Program-made: the position numbers and the translations under genes
Assembly (NCBI RefSeq): GCF_020076305.1
Contig: NZ_JAIQXE010000001.1
Span: 1,240,001 to 1,304,000 of the forward strand
Reading direction: 5' to 3'
Source: Flavihumibacter profundi
GTDB taxonomy: Bacteria; Bacteroidota; Bacteroidia; Chitinophagales; Chitinophagaceae
Length of the DNA stretch: 64,000 bases
The notes under the pieces: generated by a model
The model's database searches: none
What the model saw: the letters and a program-made list of their open reading frames with translations, nothing else
Told to the model about the DNA's origin: nothing
Part shown: positions 17,666 to 25,693 of the stretch, piece after piece
Layout of the letters: every line of letters starts with the position of its first letter
How positions within the stretch are numbered: position 1 is the first letter of the stretch

Positions 17666-18079
17666 TTAAAAGCTTCTGCCGAGGTATTCCTGCAGCATAA
17701 TTGTTGCAGCGATTTCGTCAACCAGTGCCTTGTTCCGGCGGTCTTTTTTTTTCATGCCGCTTTCCAGCATGCTTTGTTTGGCCATTTTAGAGGTATATCG
17801 TTCATCTACTTTAAGGATAGGCTTATCGGGGAAGTTCTTTTTAAGGCTTTTAATACAGGCTTCAACAAGCGGGGTAGCATGGGTATCTGAATCATCCCAG
17901 TTTTTGGGTTCACCGATGATGATAAGTTCTACAACTTCCTGCTGAAAATAGTTCTTCAGGAAAGCAATGAGTTCACCTGATGGTACCGTAGTAAGTCCGC
18001 TTGCGATAATCTGGAAGGGATCAGTAACTGCCAGTCCGGTCCTTTTACCACCATAATCAATTGCTAATATCCTGGCCAT
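17666..18079 (-). CDS. ruvX: Holliday junction resolvase-like YqgF/RuvX
   Basis: A 137-residue YqgF-family RNase H-fold protein. The first strand carries ILAIDYGGKRTGLAVTD with the first catalytic Asp; IIGEPKNWDD and VDERYTSK carry the Glu/Asp and ERxTS signature; VDEIAATIMLQEYL has the last acidic residue. It is probably involved in pre-16S rRNA maturation, its best-supported role, rather than recombination. The ATG at 18079 lies one base after the stop of the ubiA-type gene, so the two form an operon. A TTG four codons upstream is disfavoured. Confidence 0.93.
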   Translation of the reverse strand: MARILAIDYGGKRTGLAVTDPFQIIASGLTTVPSGELIAFLKNYFQQEVVELIIIGEPKNWDDSDTHATPLVEACIKSLKKNFPDKPILKVDERYTSKMAKQSMLESGMKKKDRRNKALVDEIAATIMLQEYLGRSF

Positions 18080-18080
18080 T

Positions 18081-18989
18081 TTAATGTACAATTAAATCAG
18101 TGATGACAAATCCTGCAAAAACAACGCTGGCTATACCATTGGCAGTCATGAAGGCAATGTTCACACGGCTCAGGTCATTGGGTTTTACAATGGAATGCTG
18201 GTACAGGAGCATTCCTGTAAAAATTAATACACCCAGCCAATACCACCAGCCAAATTGACCATAGATGCCTGCCAGGACAACAGCCGTGGCACTTAGCGAA
18301 TGCAGGAATTCTGACACCCGGAGGGCTTTTATCCGGCCAATTGCGGCCGGAATGGAGTGAAGTTCCTGGGACCGGTCAAATTCTTCATCCTGCAGCGCAT
18401 AAATGATATCAAAACCGCTTACCCAGAAAATTACAGCAAATGAAAAAAGAATGGGCAGCCAGTTAAATGTACCCGTTACCGCCAGGTAGGAACCTATTGG
18501 TGCAAGCGAAAGCCCCAATCCTAGTACAAGGTGGCAGAGCGCAGTGAATCTTTTTGTAAAGCTGTATCCGAGTATTACCAGCAAGGCAATTGGTGAAAGG
18601 AAAAAACAGAGCGGGTTTATCAACCAGCTGCAAACTACAAACAGAAGGCTACAAATAATGGTAAACAATAATGCGCGGTCTGCGGAAATTATACCTGCGG
18701 GAATTTCCCGGATAGCGGTTCTTGGGTTTTTCGCATCGAAATGCCTGTCCAGGTAACGGTTAAAAGCCATAGCTGCACTTCTGGCCATTACCATGCAGGC
18801 AATAACCAGTGCAAGCTTTTTAATAATTACCTGACCGGATAAGTGCGTACTCAAATCCATTGTTTCATTCAATGTCCCATATAAAGGGGGCTTGAAAACG
18901 GCCAGGAAAAAACCGATCATTGCAAAAGGCATAGCAAAAATGGTATGCGAAAATTTAATGAGGCTCAGGTAATTCTTGATCAGTGACAT
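18081..18989 (-). CDS. UbiA-family prenyltransferase (menaquinone pathway type)
   Basis: A 302-residue membrane protein with about eight or nine membrane helices. The first Asp-rich motif is NRYLDRHFDAKNPRT (N-x3-D-x3-D) and the second is YALQDEEFD; both bind prenyl diphosphate through Mg. The closest pattern is the group annotated as 4-hydroxybenzoate polyprenyltransferase-like, which in organisms using the futalosine route serves menaquinone synthesis (MqnP) rather than ubiquinone. Bacteroidota make menaquinone, so the menaquinone role is more likely; the aromatic substrate cannot be read directly. It is co-transcribed with ruvX. Confidence 0.88.
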   Translation of the reverse strand: MSLIKNYLSLIKFSHTIFAMPFAMIGFFLAVFKPPLYGTLNETMDLSTHLSGQVIIKKLALVIACMVMARSAAMAFNRYLDRHFDAKNPRTAIREIPAGIISADRALLFTIICSLLFVVCSWLINPLCFFLSPIALLVILGYSFTKRFTALCHLVLGLGLSLAPIGSYLAVTGTFNWLPILFSFAVIFWVSGFDIIYALQDEEFDRSQELHSIPAAIGRIKALRVSEFLHSLSATAVVLAGIYGQFGWWYWLGVLIFTGMLLYQHSIVKPNDLSRVNIAFMTANGIASVVFAGFVITDLIVH

Positions 18990-19019
18990 TTTAATTTCCC
19001 AATTAGTTAATCAATAAGC

Positions 19020-19547
19020 TTAGAGCCTTTCACGCATCAGTTCCCACATAACTATACCAGCCGCAACTGATATATTCAGGGAATGTTTCATGCCAAGCTG
19101 GGGTATTTCAATAGAGCCGTTGCATTGCTCTAAAACTGCGGCATCTACCCCAACCACTTCATTTCCAAAAACAATAGCCAGCTTTTCCTTTGGTTCAATA
19201 TCGAGCTGGTTCAATAAAAAACTACCGGTAACCTGTTCAATGGCATAAATCCCATATCCATCCTTTTTTAAATACTCCACTGCATTGAGTGTTTGGGGGA
19301 AATACTTCCAGGTTACAGTTTCTGTTGCGCCAAGGGCCGTTTTATGAATATCACGATGTGGTGGCACAGGTGTATATCCACAAAGTAAAACAGCTTCTAC
19401 CAGGAATGCATCTGCAGTGCGGAACACGCTGCCAACATTGTGCATACTGCGTACATTATCCAAAACAATTACAATAGGCGTTTTCTGGGAATTCCTGAAC
19501 TCTTCTACACTCTTACGATCGAGGTCATGCATGGACTTTTTCTGCAT
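19020..19547 (-). CDS. TrmH/SpoU-family RNA 2'-O-methyltransferase
   Basis: A 175-residue SPOUT methyltransferase. The three motifs are NVRSMHNVGSVFRTADAF (motif 1, with conserved Asn and Arg), IVFGNEVVGVD (motif 2, with Glu) and IPQLGMKHSLNISVAAGIVMWE (motif 3, given here in two parts: IPQLGMKHSLN and SVAAGIVMWE). No N-terminal RNA-binding extension is present, so this is the short form acting on rRNA or tRNA; the site is not predictable. The ATG at 19547 agrees with family N-termini; another is at 19532. A -7 box ends 4 bases before 19547. It is divergent from mutS, and lies 30 bases before the ubiA-type gene. Confidence 0.92.
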   Translation of the reverse strand: MQKKSMHDLDRKSVEEFRNSQKTPIVIVLDNVRSMHNVGSVFRTADAFLVEAVLLCGYTPVPPHRDIHKTALGATETVTWKYFPQTLNAVEYLKKDGYGIYAIEQVTGSFLLNQLDIEPKEKLAIVFGNEVVGVDAAVLEQCNGSIEIPQLGMKHSLNISVAAGIVMWELMRERL

Positions 19548-19551
19548 GCAG

Positions 19552-19559
19552 CAAAGATA
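19552..19559 (-). promoter_or_regulatory. TAnnTTTG box 4 bases before the SpoU gene
   Basis: Read on the minus strand this is TATCTTTG, then CTGC, then ATG at 19547, the same geometry as lipB. It suggests a leaderless transcript, or use of the internal ATG at 19532. Confidence 0.5.
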
Positions 19560-19595
19560 AGTGCTTAATAAACTGCATTAAGCGTCCCACTTCCT

Positions 19596-19603
19596 TAATT
19601 TTG
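19596..19603 (+). promoter_or_regulatory. TAnnTTTG box upstream of mutS
   Basis: TAATTTTG, ending 43 bases before the ATG at 19647. No matching TTTG element upstream. Confidence 0.4.
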
Positions 19604-19646
19604 CCCACTTTCCGGTGAATCCGGTGGAATTCCCTATTTTTCAGTT

Positions 19647-22244
19647 ATGTCGAAAAGCAGCGCCGATACCCCCCTAATGCAGCAGCACAAGGCTATCAAA
19701 CAAAGGTATCCTGATGCAGTGCTGTTGTTCAGGGTGGGTGATTTTTATGAAACCTTTGGACAAGATGCAATAATTGCTTCCCAGGTTCTGGGCATTACCT
19801 TAACCCGCCGTAATAATGGTGCTGCTTCATCTTCTGAACTGGCTGGTTTTCCTTACCATTCCCTGGATACCTACCTACACAAGCTGGTAAAAGCAGGTTA
19901 CCGCGTGGCTATTTGTGATCAGCTGGAAGACCCCAGGCAGGTAAAAGGAATTGTCAAAAGAGGTGTAACAGAAATGGTTACACCGGGTACAGCTACCAAT
20001 GAGAAATTGCTGGAGCACCATTCCAATAACTTCCTGGCCAGTTTATGTTTTGTGAGCGATGATAGTTACGGGATCGCTTTCCTGGATATTTCAACAGGTG
20101 AATTTTTCATTGCTGAAGGTGACCGCGAGTATGCCGATAAATTGCTGCAAAGCTTCCAGCCTGCGGAAGTGTTGTTCCAACGTCACCGGCAAAAGCAATT
20201 CAAGGAATATTTCGGCACCAAATTCTATACATACACCCTGGATGAATGGATATTCCAGGATAACTATGCAAAGGACATTCTGCTAAAACACTTCCAGACC
20301 CATTCGTTGAAAGGATTTGGCGTAGAGAGCCTTACTAACGGCCTGATTGCAGCTGGTGCCATTTTACATTACCTGAAAGACACAGAGCATCCCAACCTGC
20401 AGCATATCACATCCATGCAAAGGATTGACAAGGAGGATTTTTTATGGATGGACCGGTTCACGATCAGGAACCTGGAATTACTTGGGGTACCAAACAGTGA
20501 AGGACATACGTTATTGAAAGTGTTGGACCAAACAGTATCACCAATGGGTGCCCGTCTCTTGAAACGCTGGATCGTCTTCCCATTGAAAGATGCCGTACGG
20601 ATTAATGAGCGGCTCACCCTTGTGGAACACCTTATAGGTGCGGTTGATCTTCGCACCCACCTGGCACAAAATATTAAACAGTGTGGTGATGTGGAAAGGC
20701 TGGTGAGCAAGATTCCCCTGAAAAAAATTGGCCCGAGGGAAGTGCTGCAGTTGTCAAGGGGACTACAACAGGTTGCCGCCATTAAGGATTTGTGTGGCGG
20801 AAGCAGTAATGATTATTTGAGAAGGCTTTCTGACACACTGAATCCCTGCACTTTTATTGCCGGGAAGATTCAGGCCGAACTGGTAGAAAACCCACCACCC
20901 ACAACGTCAAAAGGAAGTTTTATCCGGCAGGGAATACATGGCGAACTGGATGAGCTCCGCCAGATAGCAAGTAATGGCAAAGAGTACCTGGTGCAAATGC
21001 AGCAACAGGAATCCATAAATACAGGAATACCTTCCCTTAAAATCGGGTTCAATAATGTATTTGGTTACTTCCTTGAAGTAACAAATACCCATAAAAACAA
21101 GGTACCCGCAAGCTGGACGCGTAAGCAAACCCTTACCAATGCAGAACGATATATTACCCCCGAGCTTAAGGAATATGAGGAAAAAATCACCGGGGCAGAA
21201 GATAAAATCTTCCAGATTGAACTTGCATTATTTGAAGCATTGCTAAATGAATTGCAGGATTACCTTTCGCCTATACAAACCAATGGTAATATCCTGGCCA
21301 TCCTGGATTGCCTGCTTTGCTTCGCGCAAAATGCCCTCCAGTTTAATTACAAGCGGCCACGAATACACGATGGCGAGGAATTAATAATAAAAGCTGGCAG
21401 GCACCCTGTAATAGAACGGTTTTTAAATGCAGGAGACCAATACGTTTCCAATGATATTGTACTAAACAAAACAGACCAGCAAGTTATAATCCTGACTGGT
21501 CCGAATATGAGCGGTAAAAGCGCTTTGTTACGACAGGTGGCAATAATTACCCTGATGGCCCATATGGGTTCCTTTGTTTCTGCTGACGATGCATTTCTGC
21601 CTGTAACTGATAAAATTTTTACAAGGGTAGGCGCTTCAGATAACCTTAGCGGGGGGGAATCTACATTCATGGTTGAAATGAATGAAACTGCCAGCATCCT
21701 GAACAATGTAACCAGCAGAAGCCTTATTTTGCTTGATGAAATTGGCCGTGGTACATCAACCTATGATGGAATTTCCATAGCATGGAGTATCGTGGAATAC
21801 CTCCATCAGGCAGCACAAATGCCATTGACTTTGTTTGCCACCCACTACCATGAACTGAATGAACTGGAGAACAAATGGCAAAGGGTAAAAAATTTCCATA
21901 TCACCAATAAGGAAATAGGCAATAAAATCATTTTTTTAAGGAAGCTGGCACCTGGAGGCAGTACACATAGCTTTGGTATACACGTGGCGAAAATGGCAGG
22001 TATGCCCGCACCCCTGATTACAAGGGCCAATGAAATTTTATTACAGTTGGAAGCAAAACAGGTAGGTGATGTAACCGAGAAAGTTAAGGACCTTGGCGGC
22101 CCACGAATGCAATTGTCGATTTTTGATGTACATACTCAAACATTCGACAATATCCGGAAAATGCTGGAAGGCCTCGACATTAACAGGCTTACCCCAGTAG
22201 AAGCACTACTTAAACTTCAGGAGATCAAAAATATGATCCATTAA
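19647..22244 (+). CDS. mutS: DNA mismatch repair protein MutS
   Basis: A full-length 865-residue MutS that recognises mismatches and starts methyl-independent repair with MutL. The N-terminal mismatch-binding domain has FRVGDFYETFGQDA (the Phe-x-Glu wedge). The connector and lever domains span about 130-560. The ATPase carries Walker A TGPNMSGKSALLRQ (about 620), the ST motif GGESTFMVEM, Walker B LILLDEIGRGTSTYDG and the H-loop ATHYHEL. The C-terminal tail is short but typical. The stop codon shares four bases (TTAA, 22241-22244) with the stop of the convergent cysteine desulfurase gene. Confidence 0.98.
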   Translation: MSKSSADTPLMQQHKAIKQRYPDAVLLFRVGDFYETFGQDAIIASQVLGITLTRRNNGAASSSELAGFPYHSLDTYLHKLVKAGYRVAICDQLEDPRQVKGIVKRGVTEMVTPGTATNEKLLEHHSNNFLASLCFVSDDSYGIAFLDISTGEFFIAEGDREYADKLLQSFQPAEVLFQRHRQKQFKEYFGTKFYTYTLDEWIFQDNYAKDILLKHFQTHSLKGFGVESLTNGLIAAGAILHYLKDTEHPNLQHITSMQRIDKEDFLWMDRFTIRNLELLGVPNSEGHTLLKVLDQTVSPMGARLLKRWIVFPLKDAVRINERLTLVEHLIGAVDLRTHLAQNIKQCGDVERLVSKIPLKKIGPREVLQLSRGLQQVAAIKDLCGGSSNDYLRRLSDTLNPCTFIAGKIQAELVENPPPTTSKGSFIRQGIHGELDELRQIASNGKEYLVQMQQQESINTGIPSLKIGFNNVFGYFLEVTNTHKNKVPASWTRKQTLTNAERYITPELKEYEEKITGAEDKIFQIELALFEALLNELQDYLSPIQTNGNILAILDCLLCFAQNALQFNYKRPRIHDGEELIIKAGRHPVIERFLNAGDQYVSNDIVLNKTDQQVIILTGPNMSGKSALLRQVAIITLMAHMGSFVSADDAFLPVTDKIFTRVGASDNLSGGESTFMVEMNETASILNNVTSRSLILLDEIGRGTSTYDGISIAWSIVEYLHQAAQMPLTLFATHYHELNELENKWQRVKNFHITNKEIGNKIIFLRKLAPGGSTHSFGIHVAKMAGMPAPLITRANEILLQLEAKQVGDVTEKVKDLGGPRMQLSIFDVHTQTFDNIRKMLEGLDINRLTPVEALLKLQEIKNMIH

Positions 22245-23368
22245 ATCATCCTCTTCAATTTTTCAACGACAAGGTCAATTTCTTCTTTTGTATTGTGCCG
22301 GCTAAAGGAGAACCTTACGGCAACAAGGTTGGGATTATTGTTAATATGCCTTATCACGTGCGAGCCCATATCCACGCCGCTGGTGCAGGCGCTTCCGCCG
22401 GAAGCACAAATCCCATTGATATCGAGGTTGAATAATATCATTTCAGACTTTTCTGTCTTAGGGAAGGAAACATTCAAAACAGCATACAGGCTATCACCAA
22501 AAACATCTCCGTTGAAATGAACGCCTTCAATATTTTGCTCCAATTGCTCTGCCATATATTTTTTCAATACGGTGATATACATCCGATCTTCATCGTAACT
22601 GTCCGTGGCCAATTCCAGGGCTTTCGCAAAACCCACAATTCCATAAAGGTTTTCTGTGCCGGCCCGCATATTCCTTTCCTGTGAACCCCCATGGATCATT
22701 GGCTTAATTTGCACATTCTCATTAATGTATAAAATCCCGACCCCCTTGGGACCATGAAATTTATGTCCGGCCCCGGTAATAAAATGAACAGGGGTATTCC
22801 TCAAATCAAAAGGATAATGGCCAACGGTTTGAACAGTATCGGAATGAAATATAGCGTTGTGTTTTTTACAAAGTTCACCAACTGAATGCATATCGAGCAG
22901 GTTGCCGATCTCATTATTGGCATGCATCAGGCTGACCAGGCATTTCTCAGTACTTTTTTTAAGTAATATTTCCAGGTGACTCAAATCTATATGCCCATCA
23001 GGTTTAATTTTTACATAACTCAAAGCTGCTTCACCATTGTGGGACAGGTATTCTACAGTATGTGTTGTTGCATGATGTTCAATAGGCGAACTTATAATAT
23101 GCCTGCAACCAAGATCCCGGACCGATGCACAAATAGCGGTATTGCTGCTTTCAGTTCCCCCTGATGTAAAAAAAATTTCTGCAGGATGTGCACCTAGGAT
23201 TTTTGCTACTGATTTACGGGCGTTTTCAATGGCGAGGCGGCTTTCCCTTCCATAGGAATAAATTGACGAGGGATTGCCGAATTTTTCCGTCAGGTATGGC
23301 ATCATGGCCTCTAAAACCCGGGGGTCGAGGGAGGTTGTTGCTGCGTTATCCAAATAAATCCTTGCCAC
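22241..23368 (-). CDS. Cysteine desulfurase (NifS/IscS type)
   Basis: A PLP enzyme of about 375 residues that releases sulfur from cysteine for Fe-S clusters and thiolated tRNA. IYLDNAATTSLDPRV is the N-terminal signature, TGAGHKFHGPKGVG carries the PLP lysine, MRAGTENLYG is a conserved substrate-binding segment and ASGGSACTSGV holds the active-site cysteine. The start is the GTG at 23368, because the alternative TTG at 23386 lies inside the T run of the glmM terminator. It may be IscS or NifS; no iscU or iscA is adjacent. It is in the same direction as glmM but separated from it by a terminator. Confidence 0.93.
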   Translation of the reverse strand: MARIYLDNAATTSLDPRVLEAMMPYLTEKFGNPSSIYSYGRESRLAIENARKSVAKILGAHPAEIFFTSGGTESSNTAICASVRDLGCRHIISSPIEHHATTHTVEYLSHNGEAALSYVKIKPDGHIDLSHLEILLKKSTEKCLVSLMHANNEIGNLLDMHSVGELCKKHNAIFHSDTVQTVGHYPFDLRNTPVHFITGAGHKFHGPKGVGILYINENVQIKPMIHGGSQERNMRAGTENLYGIVGFAKALELATDSYDEDRMYITVLKKYMAEQLEQNIEGVHFNGDVFGDSLYAVLNVSFPKTEKSEMILFNLDINGICASGGSACTSGVDMGSHVIRHINNNPNLVAVRFSFSRHNTKEEIDLVVEKLKRMI

Positions 23369-23383
23369 TTGTTGAATTTTATA

Positions 23384-23412
23384 CAAAAAAAGCTCCCCTA
23401 ATCCCGGGGAGC
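23384..23412 (-). terminator. Intrinsic terminator of glmM
   Basis: On the minus strand GCTCCCC pairs with GGGGAGC (arms 23406-23412 and 23392-23398), followed by seven Ts. It lies 29 bases after the glmM stop and just before the cysteine desulfurase start. Confidence 0.8.
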
Positions 23413-23440
23413 CGCAAATTTCCGTAAATATTTTGACTTA

Positions 23441-24820
23441 TCAGATGAACTCTTTTATATCCTGCATCAGCCTGAGGGCTATATTATTTGCAGTTGTCTC
23501 GAAATTACTTTCTGCATAAATGCGAATAATCGGCTCTGTATTTGAGGTGCGCAAATGCACCCAATCATTATCAAATTCGATTTTCAGTCCGTCTTCCGTA
23601 TTAATTGGCTGTTTTTTATACTTCTTTTTAATTTTATCAAATATATCAGCCACATTAATGTGTTTCTCCAGTTCAATTTTATTCTTTGAGATAAAATAGT
23701 CGGGGTACCTGGTCCTGAATGACTTAATCCCGTTTTTATGCTGGGCCAGTGCGCTCAGGAAAAGGCCGATACCAATCAGCGCATCCCTGCCGTAATGGAA
23801 GTCTGGGACGATAATACCGCCATTTCCTTCTCCACCTATTACCGCGTGTTTTTCCTTCATACGATTAACCACATTCACTTCACCTACCGCTGAGGGGAAA
23901 TATTCCCCGCCATGCTTAAGGGTTATTTCCTTAAGTGCTTTTGTGGAAGACATATTTGAAACACTATTTCCAGGCCTATGCGACAGCACATAATCTGCAA
24001 CTGCAACAAGGGTGAATTCTTCACCGAACATACTACCATCTTCGCAAACGAAGCAAAGCCGGTCTACATCGGGATCTACTGCTATGCCAAAAGATGCCCC
24101 GTTTTTTTTCACTTCAGCACTCAATTGCACCAGGTTTTCCGGCAAAGGCTCCGGATTATGGGCAAACCGGCCATTTACTTCTTCATTTAATACAATAACA
24201 TCATCTACACCAAGTGCTTTGAGCAAACCTGGGATAGCAAATGCCCCCGATGAATTGATCGCATCAACCACAACTTTAAAATGCCTGGACCTGATAGCCG
24301 CGGCATTTACCAAGGGATAATGCAAAACCGCATCAATATGCTTAACGAGGTAATCCTTATTGATAGCATAGCTGCCCAATTTATCAACGCTTATAAATTG
24401 AAACGCATCGCGTGCGGCGAGGTCAAGTACCTGCCTGCCTGCTTCTGCTGAAATAAATTCACCGTCTTTATTTAGAAGTTTCAAAGCGTTCCATTCTTTG
24501 GGGTTATGGCTGGCGGTAATAATAATACCACCATCTGCTTTTTCCCAGGTGACTGCCAATTCAACAGTTGGGGTCGTAGATAACCCAAGGTCAACGACAT
24601 GGATGCCTAGTCCAATTAATGTTTGTACAACCAGCTGGCTCACCATTTCACCAGATATCCGGCCATCACGGCCAATAACCACCTTTGGGGTTTTATTTTG
24701 GACAGCAAGCATAGTGCCGTATGCTGCTGTGAACCTGACGATATCAAGCGGCGTTAAATTTTCCGTAGGATGCCCACCAATGGTGCCACGAATGCCAGAA
24801 ATGCTTTTTATCAATGCCAC
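23441..24820 (-). CDS. glmM: Phosphoglucosamine mutase / phosphohexomutase
   Basis: A 459-residue alpha-D-phosphohexomutase. TASHNPKEWNALK holds the phosphorylated catalytic serine, DPDVDRLCF the Mg-binding aspartates, GEGNGGIIVPDFHYGRD the sugar-specificity loop, and RTSNTEPIIRIY near the end the phosphate-binding loop. In Bacteroidota such proteins are usually annotated GlmM, converting glucosamine-6-phosphate to glucosamine-1-phosphate for peptidoglycan and LPS; phosphoglucomutase or phosphomannomutase activity is not excluded. A TAnnTTTG box lies 22 bases before the start and a terminator follows, so it is a single-gene unit. Confidence 0.92.
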   Translation of the reverse strand: MALIKSISGIRGTIGGHPTENLTPLDIVRFTAAYGTMLAVQNKTPKVVIGRDGRISGEMVSQLVVQTLIGLGIHVVDLGLSTTPTVELAVTWEKADGGIIITASHNPKEWNALKLLNKDGEFISAEAGRQVLDLAARDAFQFISVDKLGSYAINKDYLVKHIDAVLHYPLVNAAAIRSRHFKVVVDAINSSGAFAIPGLLKALGVDDVIVLNEEVNGRFAHNPEPLPENLVQLSAEVKKNGASFGIAVDPDVDRLCFVCEDGSMFGEEFTLVAVADYVLSHRPGNSVSNMSSTKALKEITLKHGGEYFPSAVGEVNVVNRMKEKHAVIGGEGNGGIIVPDFHYGRDALIGIGLFLSALAQHKNGIKSFRTRYPDYFISKNKIELEKHINVADIFDKIKKKYKKQPINTEDGLKIEFDNDWVHLRTSNTEPIIRIYAESNFETTANNIALRLMQDIKEFI

Positions 24821-24842
24821 AGTTTCAGAGGTTTAATTGTAT

Positions 24843-24850
24843 CAAAAATA
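24843..24850 (-). promoter_or_regulatory. TAnnTTTG box for glmM
   Basis: Minus strand TATTTTTG, ending 22 bases before the ATG at 24820. It faces a second box for the divergent methyltransferase gene. Confidence 0.5.
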
Positions 24851-24916
24851 AGCGATTCCTTGGAGTGTCGAACAGATTTGGATATTAAGATTTCCGATAA
24901 TTTGCCCCCGCCACAT

Positions 24917-24924
24917 TACTTTTG
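24917..24924 (+). promoter_or_regulatory. TAnnTTTG box for the methyltransferase gene
   Basis: TACTTTTG, ending 16 bases before the ATG at 24941. The -33 element is not evident. Confidence 0.5.
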
Positions 24925-24940
24925 GTGAAAATTTAGGTAC

Positions 24941-25687
24941 ATGTCGACCGGCAGTTGGTTCCAGGATTGGTTTAGCTCTCCATATTATCACCAGCTTTAC
25001 TTCAAACGTGATGAGGCAGAAGCCGATAAATTTATCAATAAGCTGATTAAACACCTGAAACCCGCACCGGGAGCAACTATGCTGGATGTTGCCTGTGGCA
25101 GGGGCCGGCATGCAAGGAGCCTGGCAGCCATGGGCTTTGATGTTACCGGCATTGATATTTCTAAAGATAGTATTGCTGAAGCATTACTTGCAGAAAATGA
25201 AAACCTCCACTTTTACAAACACGACATGCGCCTTCCTTTTAGGGTGAATTACTTTCAATATGCGTTTAATTTCTTCACCAGTTTCGGATATTTCAGAACT
25301 GAAAGGGAACACTATAATGCCATACGCACCATTGCCCAATCTTTAAGTGCCGGCGGGACTTTTGTAATGGATTACCTGAATGTGCATTATGCTGAAGACC
25401 ACCTTGTTTTTAAACAGGACGAGCAAATTGACGGGGTGAACTATTATATCACAAAATGGCACGATGAAACCCATTTCTATAAAAAAATAATCGTGGAAGA
25501 TGAAGCACTCGGCGCACCATTGGAATTCATGGAGAAAGTCGCCAAATTTTCGCTTGGCGACTTCAACGATATGTTTTCCTTCCACCATTTGCAGATCCAG
25601 GAGGTTTTTGGCGATTATGATTTTGGTAATTACGACGTAAAAAAATCACCCCGGCTAATTATGATTGCCCGGAAACAGGCCACCTGA
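24941..25687 (+). CDS. Class I SAM-dependent methyltransferase
   Basis: A 248-residue protein with a Rossmann methyltransferase fold. Motif I is MLDVACGRGRHARSLA (about 47-62), followed by GFDVTGIDIS with the ribose-binding acidic residue; motif IV is around FNFFTSFGYF. The C-terminal half has a beta-rich insertion that could cover the substrate. The family is large and the substrate, a small molecule or lipid, is not predictable. It is a single gene between the divergent glmM and the convergent sulfatase-type gene, with no pathway neighbours to help. Confidence 0.88.
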   Translation: MSTGSWFQDWFSSPYYHQLYFKRDEAEADKFINKLIKHLKPAPGATMLDVACGRGRHARSLAAMGFDVTGIDISKDSIAEALLAENENLHFYKHDMRLPFRVNYFQYAFNFFTSFGYFRTEREHYNAIRTIAQSLSAGGTFVMDYLNVHYAEDHLVFKQDEQIDGVNYYITKWHDETHFYKKIIVEDEALGAPLEFMEKVAKFSLGDFNDMFSFHHLQIQEVFGDYDFGNYDVKKSPRLIMIARKQAT

Positions 25688-25693
25688 TCTCCC

